Below, in pieces: positions 1 to 12,842 of a stretch of DNA of 64,000 nucleotides (positions are counted from its first letter, which is position 1; each line of letters opens with the position of its first letter). The stretch comes from Augochlora pura. Taxonomy: Eukaryota; Arthropoda; Insecta; Hymenoptera; Halictidae. The notes below the pieces were generated by a model. That model was given only the letters and a program-made list of their open reading frames with translations, ran no database searches and was not told the DNA's origin. Location of the stretch: contig NC_135782.1 in assembly GCF_028453695.1 (NCBI RefSeq), forward strand, positions 19,400,190 to 19,464,189, given 5' to 3'. The position numbers and the translations under genes were made by a program.

Positions 1-2484
1 CCAATAGTCTTTACACTGCACTGTAAATAACGCCGTCAATTTAGTCGCAGAACAATTTCCATTGGAGGCTTGAAATAGAACTTGCTCCCCTTTCGAACGA
101 AATAAACATTTTAATTTCCAGCAGCAGGTAATCGCGCAGAATGCGCGCCGCACCGAAGAAAAAAAACTTTAGAAGAAACCAGATTCGAGACTCCGGAGCA
201 GCGCCTTTTGTGTGCCGGTTCTTCTGATTCAGCAACAGCACGGCTCTTCCAATCTTGTGTCAGCGTGGTGGAACGACGGACGCGAACGGCCGCGGCCGCG
301 GCCGTCGCAATATTTGTCTGTTCAAAGTGGCCCGCATCTCCGGCCATTCATTTCAGGGCGATGTTCAACGCCTTTCTTCGGACAATACCGTCCGTGTACA
401 AAGACCTTCGCCGCCTTTTTATTATTGCGTAGACTCCTAGGAGAACTGATAAGCTATTGTCTCGCGGACGAGTCGCTGGACTATCGTTCCTAGTCGATTA
501 CCTGCCCGGAATCTCTGCAAACAGGCTCGCGATCGAACCGCTAGAATTTCGGGAAATCCAGCTTCTCAAAATTGGTGGGAACATTCGGGAGACCCGACGA
601 ACTCGGTCGAATAATCGAAGATGGAATTCGTCGGTCTAGATGATCGATAAAAAGCCGATATCTGATATTTCGTCTACATTAATATCGACGGAGCTCTGTT
701 GCCTCCGCTTTCCGCGAGTTCATTTATTAACCACCGTGCCATTTCTCACCCCCTTCAAGAATTAATCATTCCAGGATATACCATCCGCGTATTGAATTTG
801 CCCGTTTTATTCGCGATTACACAGTGAACATATTCTACTCGGAGTAGAAAGAAAGAACAGCGAGGAAGGTCAGACATTTTGCTATATTTTATCGGTAAAT
901 AGTAAATTTAATACAGAGACTAAATAGCAGTAGTGCTGCGATGACAAAAATAAATCGATCGAGCGTACAAAAATACTGAAAATAGAACAATAACGCTTCT
1001 TGGAGCAGCTGGAATAAAAGGCGAAAGAGTTGATCGAAACATCGCGAGCGAAAGGCAATATTGTCGCGGGCGATTTTAAAACAATACTGTCCGGTGCGTG
1101 TGGCCAGCAGGTGAGGAACGAGCGGCGTTGGAGCAGGCGGAAGAGGGTGCTGCAGACCGCTGGTAAATTTCTGGTTGGAGGAGTGGCAACAAATTCGCGG
1201 CGGATTCGATTTGTCCGATCCAGCCCCGGCGAATTTTCAAACAAAAACCAAGAGCAACCGCAGCTCGTATTTTTCGCCGGCCGAAAATACAGCGGCTATT
1301 AATACGTTCGATCCCGTTGCCAGCAGCCGGAGATTCCATTACCACGGCGAAACTATTTTTATTATTTCGCGGCTGCCAAAAAATCGGCCGCCTCTCTCCC
1401 ACGGGAGTTTCTGTCCGTCGAACCCGGACTCGACTCGGCCCGGCCCGGCCCGGCCCGGACCGGACCGGACCGGACCGCAGCACGACGCGTAATCGGACGC
1501 CGTTTTATCAACGGATTATCGCGTTCCACGCTGGAAACACGCCGATATCGCGCAGACTTCGACACAGAAGCGGCTTTCGCGCGAACATGCAAGTGGCCTA
1601 CCGTTCCTTTATTTCTGACCTCGTCGACGACGGATCGCGACAACGCTAACCGAGTTACCGTGACGTCAGGGACGATGATAACATTGCTACTCGAGACGCT
1701 ACCGTTTTCTTCCGAGAATTCTGCCGAACAGGATCTCGAGTCGCGCCGACTTTCTTGTTTCGTCCAGCTGGACGAACAGTTTACGCAAACCGGTTTCGAA
1801 TCATTTTCTAACGACTACAGATAGCGTTTCTAATATCATCGGAGTACTATTTTGAAATGAAATCGAAGCTAGAAAATGAATTTCTCCGATTATTTCGAGG
1901 CGGATTGTCCAGTCGCGAGGAACACTGTACATATTCTCTTCGATCCCCGTTCGCATCGTGCAGAGGATGAGTCGAGAACAACAGGGTCACTAAATTTGTT
2001 ACGGGACCAGTTTAGGAACGCGTGGCCGTGATAAAACACAACGGTTATAACGTCGTTAAACTGTTGAAACTTTGCTCGCGTCGTTGCGCGCGCTCTCAGA
2101 TAGGGTTTAAAGGTCTGAGGTTAAACGCGACAATGAGCGAATCGGTGATGAAAACACGAAGACCGTCGCATCGGCCGTCGAAAAACGCTCGGCTTCGGCC
2201 GGGGAGCTACATAAACGATCGACATCGTTTCTGAATCGTCTCGACGAGTCCGGAAGCAGTGAAAAAATCTTCTAAACGATTTTATTTTATCGTCCATCGA
2301 CTGGTTCTTGCCGTAAACGTGTAAAATCCGCGGTCCAGTACTTGGAAAGCTCGCTGTCGGGCGAATCAAATTAACCGGATCGATTGTGCGAGAAAAACGG
2401 CTGAGAGGACACTGTTTCAAAATCGACGAAACCTTGTCATCTGCGCGAGTGGAACAAGAGAGACAGCGAGAGGGGAAGCAGAGA
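1..2484. other. Non-coding stretch, no gene recognised
   Basis: CpG-rich DNA without an open frame that looks like a conserved protein. Short frames are Arg/Ser-rich and differ in every frame, as expected of GC-rich non-coding DNA. The only structured element is the CCCGG pentamer array at 1437-1477. Confidence 0.6.
1437..1477. repeat. CCCGG/ACCGG pentanucleotide array
   Basis: About eight tandem pentamers, first CCCGG and then ACCGG, changing register once. The same pentamer recurs at 16327-16377, and the related GGCGC pentamer at 31886 and 36010. It is strongly self-complementary and may fold. Confidence 0.85.
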
Positions 2485-2523
2485 GTGTGTGTGTGTGAGA
2501 GAGAGGGGGGGGGGGGGGGGGGG
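2485..2523. repeat. Compound (GT)n(GA)n(G)19 microsatellite
   Basis: A (GT)6 run passes into (GA)4 and then an unbroken run of 19 G. The homopolymer is likely length-variable and hard to sequence exactly. Confidence 0.9.
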
Positions 2524-2660
2524 ACGGTAAAGGTTCTAATTCCCGAGACGAGGACTTGCTTCCTCATTACTAGTACGATTTTGCCGAAGAGCGAGTCGCG
2601 AAGGGGACAATAGCGGGGGAACGGGGGGAAAGGCGGCACAGTCTTCTCCATCTCTCACCC

Positions 2661-2679
2661 TCTCTCTCTCTCTCTCTCT
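2661..2679. repeat. (TC)n microsatellite
   Basis: About nine TC dinucleotides inside a wider pyrimidine-rich tract (about 2640-2790). It lies 140 bp from the purine-rich tract at 2485-2523, so the two have opposite strand purine bias. Confidence 0.9.
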
Positions 2680-5600
2680 TTCTCGCTGCTCTCCGTTTCT
2701 CTCCGGGACTCGCCCGCCACCAGACGTAATTTTCTCTTTCCCATTTACTCCTGCCTCTCCCACGGGATCTCCTCTCCCTCCTGTCTCTCTATTCCTGTCG
2801 CTATCCTAAGCAAATTGTTGTACGACTCGCTGCGTTCCGACGATGCACCGACGGGAACAAGTTTATCGTTCGCGACATGTTTTATGCTGCTGTAGGGCCA
2901 CGCTCGATGACTCCGCTGATTCGGCTTTGCCTCCGAAAGACGTGTCTCGAGTTCGAAGCGAAAACCTCTCCGCGATCGCCGGTGAATTTGGCGATCACTG
3001 TTCAGATAATAGAACGCAGAAAGTAATTACGGTGTTCCGAATAGACAGAAACAACGCGATCACCCAATGGATACAAACGCCGATGACTCGATAAACTTGA
3101 TAACTCGGTCGCTGGCGAACTCGATTCGATCGCGAACTACATATATCGTAATGCCAGGGTTTCATAACGATTAAACGGCGCGTACTTTCCACAAAAAAGC
3201 AAAGGCTCGAGTAAAGCGGTAAACATTGATCCGCGATAGAGACACTCGCATTAATAACGATACGATCTGCGGGTAATCAACTTTCAGAGATCGGCTCCGG
3301 TCATCGATCACTTAACGAGAACCTGTTTAGCGAGTGGACGTACTGTACGCGCTCCAACTGAGAAGCGTAACTACTCTTGATCTCGTTCGGAAAGTGCGTG
3401 AAATCACGATCCATGGTGAAACGAGTCGAGAACACAAAGGAGTCGTTCCTTTTTCAAAACGTTCACTGGGACTGTGAACAACGTTTGCTACGTACATGCG
3501 GCTGCTACTATTTATTTATTCTGTACTGTGTTTAATTATTTGGTCGATCGGTTCGCTCGCGTAAAAAGCTCCAAAGCTGCGCGAAAACCGGTCCGACGAG
3601 CGTGTGCCTGGGCAAACATTAGCACAGATTCGAGCCAAGCAACACGTAGCACGCGAGTCGGGAGCCGCGCGCGCGCGCGCGCGCGACACGATAAGCAGCG
3701 TATCGATTCGCAAGTTGCACGCTAATCGCGTGTAACATCTTTCGCGACGGTGCGGGGAACGAAAGGATAAAGAGAAAAAGGGCGGAGGGAGGGAGTCCCG
3801 TCCACGATTGTTTAATGAACCGAAAACAGTCTGGCCGCAATTATTGTTCCGGTGTTTGCGAGCGGCGCGCATTAATAGCTCGCGAAAGAAGCCGAGAACG
3901 CGTAACGGGTAAAGGACCGAGAGCAACGAGAAATAAATAACCAGATAAAACGAGGGGGGAACCAGGGCCGAGGGAGGACCGTCGGGGTGGAGACGAGTGG
4001 CGGGAGGGGGAGAAGTACTATACAGTGGAAGTTTATCTCGGTTACGGAGCACGTAGTATATAGAAGAGGTAAGGAGGCAGAGGAAGCGGAGAAGAACCTT
4101 CGCTAAATCGATATTACCATCGACCATCGTCGTCAGCATACGGCGCGCGCGACCAAACGACCCACGGTGATCAAAAATCTGTCTTTGCTTCTGCTCTGTC
4201 GCAATGGATTTTTTAGATCGTTAGTACGATTGCTATGTTCTTATAATTTAAATGGCACAGCGACAGATTCGCTGATGTCCCCGAAACGCTGCATCTCTTT
4301 CGGGCGATTTTTAATATTTGCAAAAATATGGAATACGATACGGTAAAAAGATTATTTAATAGCGTAGTGAAATTATTTCCAACGCATCGGTCGTACCCTT
4401 TCAGAAGCTCAGGCCTGAACCAGACCCCCGAAGGACACCGACTCGCTCCATCCTTCTCTCTCGCGTCGCGATTACCATTAATTCCTTCTCTCCGCTCCCT
4501 GCGTCGATAAAACGTCGTCACCCCTACCGCGAACGGCCTGCCCCCGATGCGTTTGACGAACGGGACAAATCTGCTGTCGCGTTATCAACGTGCTACCGGC
4601 CCCGCTATTAAACAGCTGATGTTTATGTAAACCCGCTTCCTCGAAGACTCATTTTACGAGCGCCGGCACGGCGTCCAATGGATACCGATTACACCTCGGT
4701 GGACTGGTTCAACGGGGAACTCGGGCTTCCGTTCAACTTTATTGTGCTTGTCCAGTTATTATTTCTGTTAGAGTGGCTCCAGAGGTCCGAGGGGAAGGTT
4801 ACAAGAACGAAATCGAGTGTGTTAACTAAGTTTACGAGTGAATAGACGGTAAACCAAAGTGGCCGAGTGGCGCGATGTACATTCTGGGCGCAGAAAATTC
4901 CGTTTAAATAGAGCCTCTACCAAAAGTATTATGAACACCCATCGATTTAGCATAAGTCGTAATTTCTCGTTCAGTTTAAGTAATGTTTTATGTTCGATAT
5001 TAAAGTCGGTAGCATCGGTATCGTCTTGGTAAACATTCGAGAAAAAGTGGATTGGTTGGTTCGACAGCGAGACGGGCCACGGAGGGCACTATCCCGTTCG
5101 TTCTCGTATCGTTCCAACGGGAGGTAAGAACGGCGTGAACGCGCGGGAAATAAGCGAAGCAATCGGCCGGGCTATCGATATTTCAAAGTAGCATGATCGA
5201 CGTGGGAATAATGAGGCGGTTTTTAAGGTTTAACGAATTTCTCCGGGGTATCGATTGAACCGGAGACCGCGAGCGGCCGCCACGCCGGCACCGAGCGCAA
5301 GTGCCATTGATTGTTCAAGTGCGCCGGATTACGAATGCAGCCTGCGGGATCATCGGTTATAAATAAAACATTCGATTATAACGACGCGAATCTCGTTACG
5401 GTCCGAGAATAGACATCATTTCCGACGTAGCCGGCGGATACTACCCGACGAAACGGGCACTGAAATTATCGTCGCGTATCGCTCGATACGTGCGCCGCCG
5501 AGTACTCTCGTATTTTCATTTTGCTTGACCTATTTGTGTTCCCTTTTCGTCCCGCGAGCAGAAAGTAACCACGTTGATTAGTGAACCGTATCGCGATAAG

Positions 5601-7129
5601 CAACCACTAAAAACCAAGCGTAAGCTCGTTCAAAATTCTGTCAAATCTTGTCACTTGCGTCTTTGAAATCGAAACGAAATTCCGCCCTCGTGCTATCGAT
5701 GGTTGGACATTGCAAGAAGAATTTAAAACTTTCGATATAAATGATTCGTCCCGGGTAGGAATTACATAATTAGTCGGAGGCAGGCGTCGATCAACTGTGA
5801 AAGTAGTCGCAAGGGTTTTCAAGAGGGCGCGCGTCGCTTTGCGGGGGGTTCGTGTCGTATTCTTCCGATCCTCGATTAAGATCGAAATTGAATTTCTTAT
5901 TTGATCCGCGCGCGCATTACAAATTGAATATTCCTCGTCGTTTTTTCCCTCCTCCGGACGATGACTACCATCGCGCCGCGTACGACTCGAAGGGAGCGAG
6001 GAACCCGTCTCCCGTCCGGTCTCTCCGTTTCGTCTCTCGTTTCGTCCCGGCCTCTGGAAGGTCCGAAGCAATTTGCCGGCGGTCTGGTAACATTTATGCG
6101 GCCGTCGGATCGTGACGTGCACCGATAATCCGAGGCGAAGGAGTGGGGTGATGAAATTAGAAAAATTGTGATCGGGAATGATTTACGAGCCGCGGACATA
6201 GCGCCGCCGAGGGGAGAGAGAGAGAGAGAGAGCCGAGAACCACGGAACGGAAGGTGCTGCTGCGAAAACGGGGGTGGAAATTTACGAGCCCGCAACAGAT
6301 GCGTCCCCGAACGACGATATATTCCTTTCCCTAAGAATATAATACGGAAAGGTGGCGGATATACAACCGAACCTGGGAAACACATTAACTTCTCATACTT
6401 CTAATTCGTTTACTACCCCTCGGCCTCTTGCGGATTCTACCTGCCGGAGTTTTCTTCGGGATCTCCCAGTTGCTGCGGAGTCTCGGATGTATAAATGTTT
6501 CATTTGAATTTCCAAATACAAGGTTTTTCAAGTAACAAACTTTTCAAATGTAAGAATTTGTAAATACTTTATATTATATACCAAACTGTTCCACCCATTA
6601 CCTAACAACTAGCTTGCCTATCGTCCGACGAAAATGTTCAAATCGCTCGGTTCGCTTTGAAGAAAAGGCAATTTCTATTCGCACGGTGAGCGGACCCATT
6701 CGCGCGGGTACAGAATACACCTTGAACAGCATAGGATGCGGCGGAACTCGACACCGTATCGGCCAGAGAATTACGCATCGGTTACGCAACGATCGGAGCA
6801 ATCGGAGGAACGCGCGACAAGGATGCTTGACGGTGCGCGCGCGCGCGACGATCCAGGCCTCGATCCTCGATCGGCGGCCGATGAGGAAATCGTCGTAACG
6901 AGGAAACCGTCTCTCCGAGCGTGTGCGAGAGGAGAGAACCCGGTGCAGTGGTGCGAACCACTTGTGCTCGGAGCTCGGCGCGGGACGGAGCGATGAATAA
7001 GAGAGAATAAGAGAGCAGACTAGTTGGCGGAGAGTTTTACTTTCGACTGGCTGCGCTCGCTCGCCTTCCGGCAACGCGCGACGAGGCAACTTGGAATCCG
7101 AACTTGCACTGCTCGGAGTTACGCTCTGC

Positions 7130-7132
<3 letters not shown>
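2680..7132. other. Non-coding stretch, no gene recognised
   Basis: CpG-rich sequence with short random-looking frames only. It contains a (CG)10 tract at 3666-3685 and a short (GA)n near 6216. A tRNA A-box-like string near 4862 lacks a matching B box and is not called. Confidence 0.6.
3666..3685. repeat. (CG)10 tract
   Basis: Twenty bases of perfect CG alternation. Such tracts are the strongest known Z-DNA formers. No gene start is visible beside it. Confidence 0.9.

Positions 7133-7165
<33 letters not shown>
7133..7165. repeat. (AG)n microsatellite
   Basis: Thirty-three bases of uninterrupted AG dinucleotides. Nearby open frames rich in Arg/Glu or Leu/Ser arise from this repeat. Confidence 0.95.
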
Positions 7166-7168
<3 letters not shown>

Positions 7169-8364
7169 GAGCTCCGGATAAGAGCCCGCCGGTCGATCGC
7201 TAAGATTATTATTCCTCGAGGCGCGAACTGGTCCACTTGTTCGGCCATCGGTTTCTACAAATAAATCTGCTTTTGCAAGAACTTTCTACGCGTTATCCAA
7301 CAAACTGGAACGCACGAGTCGTGGAAACATGAAAGAACTCGGAGAAGCGCGGCGTCGAACGAATCGCGAAAGACGACGGCAGGCGATACCAAGGTAGGTT
7401 TAGGTAGTCCCGGTAGGAAGAGAGCAGATTGTCCTTGAAGGCAGGACGTGAAAGGAGAGCCGAGGCTGAAACGCGCATAGGGAGCTAACGGTAAAGTTCG
7501 GATCCGCCGCGCGAGACGCGAGACGCGAGACGCGAGACGCGGCATGCACAATCGGAAACAGCTCGGTGTTATGGATTGTCCCACCTGGCAGACACTTCGC
7601 ACAGAAAAACCGGCGGGAAAACAATGACACAACCTCCTATTATTCAGCCGGAGCACACGTACGCCAGCACGTCCCGGCGACTCGTTCGGGAGGAATAAAA
7701 GTATCGGAACGGCGCGCTGGAACGAGATTGGAAATCGCTCCGATTGCAACGAGCGGATCGTTTTGCACCTGAACTTCGCGCATCGGTTCGCTCGTTCACC
7801 GAAGCGAATTTAAACTTTGCACTTTGCGTGCGTCGATCACTCATTCGTGGGAATAAGCGTAAATATCGTAACGACGGACGCGCATCGGAAGTTAAAAAGT
7901 GGCATGACAAGGGGTTGAACGAACAAAGTCCTCGGTCGCGCAAAATATCGAACGACGAGGATTAAATATCCTCGAGATTCATTTGGTCGGGCTCTGACGT
8001 TCGCTTCTAAAGGAATCCCGGAACCTTGAAATCACTATCGTCGGAAAGCAGGCTCCCTGAGCGAGCGTTTTCCCATCTTCGGCATTTCGGGCAATAAAAG
8101 TCACTCGGGCCGGCTTCGAATTTCCATGAGCACGCTGTTACTCCGGAAGAAATATAGCGACGCGAAAGAATGTAGGAGAGCCGTGGGGGCTGATCGGGAC
8201 AAAGATGAGAGGCCAGAGGACCGAAGACGCGCCGTGGCGTGGCGCGGCGTGCCTGGAGACGATAGACAAGCAGGGCCAAGGGTTTCCTCGACCTTTCTCG
8301 TCTTTTCTTCTCTTCTTTTTCGATCCCTCGTCCCTGGCACACTCGGCGAGCGACTGAGATCGTA
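7166..8364. other. Non-coding stretch with a 7-bp tandem repeat
   Basis: No recognisable gene. Positions 7511-7541 hold four perfect copies of the heptamer GCGAGAC plus a partial fifth. Confidence 0.6.
7511..7541. repeat. GCGAGAC heptamer array
   Basis: Four perfect 7-bp units in tandem, followed by a partial unit that degenerates into GCGG. Confidence 0.9.
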
Positions 8365-8438
8365 AGAGAGAGAGAGAGAGAGAGAGAGGAGGGGGCGCGT
8401 GTGTGTGCGCGTGTGCGTGCGCGTGTGCGCGCGTGTGT
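8365..8438. repeat. (AG)12 followed by a 44-bp GT/GC alternating tract
   Basis: An (AG)12 purine run ends at 8388. From 8395 to 8438 every step alternates purine and pyrimidine (mixed GT and GC) without a break, a Z-DNA-prone sequence. The junction of a polypurine run with a Z-prone run is a typical microsatellite hotspot. Confidence 0.9.
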
Positions 8439-8617
8439 TGTCGTTCGCAGAACTTCGGTCGAGAGCACAATGCTTCTCGTTTATGAGAGGGATCCTGAGG
8501 TGGGTTTACGACTTCGGATCGGCCCGCAGACCCGATGCCATGGGACGAGGGACGGCGTGCGTGGCGTGGTCGGTCGCCTGGAACCGGGGAGAAAATCGAT
8601 CTCCCAATTTCCACCTC

Positions 8618-9267
8618 TGATATTTCAAAAATCCTAAAACTTGGACCACTGATATAGATACGAAAAAACTCAAAATATTTTACTTATTAATGCTTAGAAA
8701 ATTTCTCTCCTCTATAATGCTTCTTCTTTCAACACTAGACTTACCATGGTGGTTGATATTATGACCGGTCTAATATTTTTTATTTTCAGGTGGTCGAAAT
8801 AACGAAGACCGTTTCTTGAGAAACCATTGAATAAATTCCTTGGTCGAAACATAAATTATAATAAAAACGGTCTAAACGAATGCAGTCTTATCAGTCTCGT
8901 AATGCGATCTGCATTACGTCACTTTAGACCTCGGTAGGTTTAGGGTTCAGTAAAGTTGGTACGTCACCGAATAGGACGTCCGAAGATTATGCAGAGTAGA
9001 ATGCTTTATTTCCCGGCGAAGTGCCGGGTTTAATCTCGATGGGAGTGAGCGCGAACCACCCTCACACCCTCCTTCTGGATCTCGACCCGTGTAAAATTAT
9101 CGATGCCGCAGTCACGGACTCTGAAAACGGTTTACTCGGTTCGGTTTATCGAATGTGCCGATTATTCGGATAAAATGTTTGCTCGTGCGCGGGGTGTCGG
9201 CCTGTTTGGCCATTGATTCGGTATTCCGGCGAGAGCAGCTTAAAAGCGAAACGGGGAAGGCCGAGCG
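8618..9267. other. AT-richer non-coding stretch, possible old repeat
   Basis: Base composition drops sharply in GC from about 8618 to 9000. Around 8734-8785 the text starting ACACTAGACTTACC, with ACCGGTCT further in, has the look of an old transposon terminal region. I cannot find a paired end, so no element is named. Confidence 0.4.
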
Positions 9268-9336
9268 AGGGTGAGGGTGAGGGTGGGGGCGAGGGCGGGG
9301 GTGAGGGTGAGGGCAGGGCGAGGGCAGCGGGGGTGG
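9268..9336. repeat. G-rich GAGGGT-type array, G-quadruplex candidate
   Basis: More than ten runs of three to five G are separated by one to four bases on the + strand, largely as degenerate copies of GAGGGT. This meets the usual G-quadruplex pattern several times over. It lies about 1 kb downstream of the Z-prone tract at 8395-8438. Confidence 0.85.
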
Positions 9337-10170
9337 CTTGGAGAGCAGGAAGGGCGGGACACGCGTGCCTATGACAGTAATAACTGGTCCCCCGCGTCGC
9401 ATATGCGCCGTCCACGAGGGCACTTGTCACCGGGCCTCGGGTTGCTTCGAGTTTAGTTGGCATGCACTAATGCATACAGCCGCGTGGAGCGGCGCGCCGC
9501 ATACAATTATAAATGCGTTTATACCCGCGGACGTCTGGCCGACGAGCCTGCGCGGCCATCGACTTTCTCTTTTGGCTCCCATTTCAACAATGTTGCCTGC
9601 CCTCCCGTTTCCCGGCTTCTCCGCACGCCAATGCCACGCTCTTCCGCTCCAGAAAAATCTGTCCTGCCCTAGTCATGGACTTGCGTATGTAGATGATTAT
9701 TTTCTTACTGCTAGGAGAAACATCCTTATTTGGGTTCCACATGAAAAATTCTGTGAGTTAAAAAATTGTGTCAAAGACAGTTTTAAATACAGCTTTAAAC
9801 ACTGTCTGAAACATCGTTTCAACCCTGCTTTAGATGCAATGGTGCAAAGAGCACCATTTCCTGATTCCGAGGCTATTGTTGTAGCCATTGTTCCGGCGAC
9901 TAAAGGCTCTGGTTCAGATTCGGCAGAAAAATCCGGTGACGACCAATTGAACAGAGCATCGTTCGCGTGCACGTCGACGCATCGATTAAATAAAATTAAC
10001 CGGGCGGAGTTCGCGCAAAACGGAGCGTCACATTCAGGTGGGAAGTTATGCGCAGGCCGAAACTCGGAATTAGTTTTCGAAACAAGAGCGCTTAATTCCC
10101 CGGATGCGGCGCACGTTTTGCGCGATCGTTCCGCAAATTCGTATCGATGTGAATTCCGGGACAATGAAGT
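9337..10170. other. Long open frame judged to be chance; otherwise non-coding
   Basis: A frame on the + strand stays open for 304 codons (9338-10252). It begins at TTG rather than ATG, crosses from unique sequence straight into a GA/G microsatellite, and shows no domain, signal peptide or compositional consistency. I treat it as non-coding. Confidence 0.6.
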
Positions 10171-10228
10171 GAGAGAGAGAGAGAGAGAGGGGGGGGGGGA
10201 GAGGGGGGGGGGGGGAGAGAGGAGAGCA
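10171..10228. repeat. (GA)n with poly-G runs
   Basis: (GA)n leads into two long G runs, separated by a short GA stretch and followed by GA again. All bases are purine on the + strand over most of its length. Confidence 0.9.
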
Positions 10229-10477
10229 AGCGCAGATTCTCGAGTGCATTAATCAAGCAAGTTGGCTCGATCGAGCGGAGATTCCGCTCGCGTTAATTAC
10301 GCGAAGAACGGCCCCGGCCGATCGCGATCGAATCGAGCTTGTAAACAGAGCGGAAGCGTTTTCCCGGTTTCCGAGGCGCAAGGCGCGAGCTCGCACGTGC
10401 CGGCGCACGCGTCGATCTCCGCGCCACGCCGTACCGCACCGTTTTTCTAATTAAGGCGATTTTCCCGATGGCCGCGA

Positions 10478-10482
<5 letters not shown>

Positions 10483-10515
<33 letters not shown>
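10483..10515. repeat. (GA)n microsatellite
   Basis: Thirty-three bases of uninterrupted GA dinucleotides. Confidence 0.95.
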
Positions 10516-10517
<2 letters not shown>

Positions 10518-11270
10518 GATGTGCAAGCGACCTCGAGCGAGCTATTTACGTCGCTGATTTACGAGCAGCCGAAGAAACTCTCGCAGACCGATGCCAAGGG
10601 AAAAACGGGATTTCGGCGAGCATTTTACCCGCCGCATCTGGAAACCGTTCCACACTGCTCTGGAAACCCATTTATACGCTCCTAGAGAATTATTTCGAAG
10701 CACGGGGTCTTCAGTTTCACCGATTTTTTTGAATTTCTGGACGCCTCGCTTTTTCGACACAGTTGCCAAAAATATTGTTCAACTTTCTAACATGGTACCG
10801 TGCGAGAAAAATTTTTTTGCTAAATCGCGTGAACGCTGTTCGAAAGTGCATGCTTTCCCGTGTAAAATGCGTGGTCGTTGATCGTTGATGGTTCTGCGAT
10901 TTTTGTCGTTCGATTTATTCAGTGTTAATCGATCCATTGCCGGGTCCTTCCGAAAATGCGCTTAAAGTCTGCGTTTCCTCTTGGGTTGTTCAGGATTCGA
11001 GAACTCCCCGAGATCGAATCAAACCGAGGCTTGAACGAGAGGATCCTCGAATTCATTATCCCAAGACAACAGAGACAGGCGTCAAAGCCCAAGACGCTTC
11101 AGACTCGAGGATCCCGTACCGAGACTCCTCCATCTAACGGATTCTAGAATTGACACTGAACGGATCCTGACGCGTCACCTGATTTCCGAGCCAAGCTTTG
11201 CGGAATTAATCGCGCGATTTTCGACCGTAATGCACTACGTTCAACAATAATCCCTTGGATACTCGAGCGT

Positions 11271-11376
11271 TACAAGGTGTCCCAAAAGTCAGGCGCAATC
11301 GGAGAATAAAGGGTTGCCGAGGTTGTCATGCGAAGCAACTTCGAAGCAACCACCGAGACTTTTCGGATATCCTGTA
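11271..11376. mobile_element. Short TA-flanked MITE with mariner/Tc1-type ends
   Basis: The left end reads TACAAGGTGTCCCAAAAGTC. The reverse complement of the right end begins TACAGGATATCCGAAAAGTC. About 16 of 20 positions agree, and both ends start at TA, the target of mariner/Tc1 transposases. Only about 65 bp lie between the ends, so it can encode nothing. The core GGTGTCCCAAAAGTC recurs exactly, reversed, at 46941-46955. Family assignment is inference from end sequence and target. Confidence 0.6.
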
Positions 11377-12842
11377 CATAAGGTCGAGTCATAAATAACT
11401 TTTGACGCGCGGCTAGGTAGAATCTATTGTTCGCACCTACCCACTTTTGTGAGTCACACCGAGCCAAACGAGTTTTTGCTTTCACTAAATATATAAGGAT
11501 GCACAATAAATAGACTAAAAAACAAGGGAAGGTAAATAAAAATCAAATAAACGACCTAATAAAATAGAAAACCGTGGCGGTGCATTAATATGCGAACCAA
11601 GGGATCCACGAGCGTAGATTGAATTTCTCGGCAATGTCTAGAACGCGTCAGAAAAGCTCCGGGCTCTTTTTCTCGCAGCTTGTTCGCTGTTGGAGTCGGT
11701 TGGTTAACAAACGACTAAAACCTGACAAACCGCGCGGCCGATAATTACGGAAGGAACATGATACGATGCGGCAATGCCGAGCGCGCCGACAGCGAAACAT
11801 TTCGAGTTCCAGGTTCCGTCCATTTACGGCATAAATTCACGCGGAACGAAGTACCCGAACGTCCCTCAATTAAAGTTGCAGCCTCGAGAGTCGTTTTTCG
11901 AGGGGGAAAAACGCCGGAAAACCGAGGGAAAACAGACCGATGTCGTTCCACGCACGGGGATGCACGAGAGGGTTGCGCGTTCGCGCCTGTTTTACGAGGT
12001 AAGGTGAACGAGGAGCTATCGATCACGCGATACTTACTTGGATGGATATATGGCCGATGCTATGGAAAATTCGAAACGATGTTGTTAAACTCCCGGGCGC
12101 GTCGTTCCGGAAGGAGCTTTGCTCTCGAATCTCGCGAGCGCATCCGCGACAGGGTACTGGAGACATCGCAGTGTCTTTCCTTTATTTCCAAGCGGAGATA
12201 ACTTCATATTTATTAAGTAAGACATTCTAATTTTCGTGGCTTATTTAGGGGACGTAAGAAAACTACGTTAACCCTCCTTAATCTGTTTAGTATTAATCTG
12301 TAATATAAGTCTGAAATAAATTGTAAATTCGTGGCAGTAGTCTCGCTTATTTAATCAGAAATAACACACACCGCGCTCTTACGGAGGACAATTTGAAACT
12401 CGTTCGCGTGACGCTCCGTCCCCTGGATCTCGTTTAACGCTTGTCACGTTACTCGTCGTAAACACAGCGCCGACTCGCAGACTCTGCGGCGACCCCCCTC
12501 CTCCCGGTCACGTAAAACCAGGACGGATACGTCATCGTGCAATAAGAAAGAATATAGATCATCCGGAGCGAGCCAGGAAAATTCTGTCGCTCGTATTTCA
12601 TAAAAGTCGCGGATCTTCGGAAACGCTCGCGGAAATAATAAACATGGCTCGTATAAAGCGCCGTAAACGCCGCCCCTTTTAAGCTCGAGTTCATTGCATC
12701 TTTTAGGGTCACGGTTTTTCGTACCGAAATATCACTTTACATTCTGAACCTCGTTTCGCTTTCGGGACACGCTAGATTAACGTTGATTCTGGCAAATGAT
12801 ATAGAAGCTATGAATTAAGTATCCGAGGGCGTGCTTCGTCGA

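Noticed and set aside
4860..4930. tRNA A-box-like TGGCCGAGTGGC
   Set aside because: No B box, no acceptor stem and no cloverleaf can be drawn.
7393..7415. TAGG-rich string resembling insect telomere repeat
   Set aside because: No tandem TTAGG units.
9338..10252. 304-codon + strand frame
   Set aside because: TTG start, no domain, runs into a GA/G microsatellite. Long open frames are expected now and then in CpG-rich DNA.
12030..12042. Perfect minus-strand splice donor GTAAGTAT
   Set aside because: A match of this length is expected about once or twice by chance in 64 kb on two strands, and no convincing acceptor precedes it.
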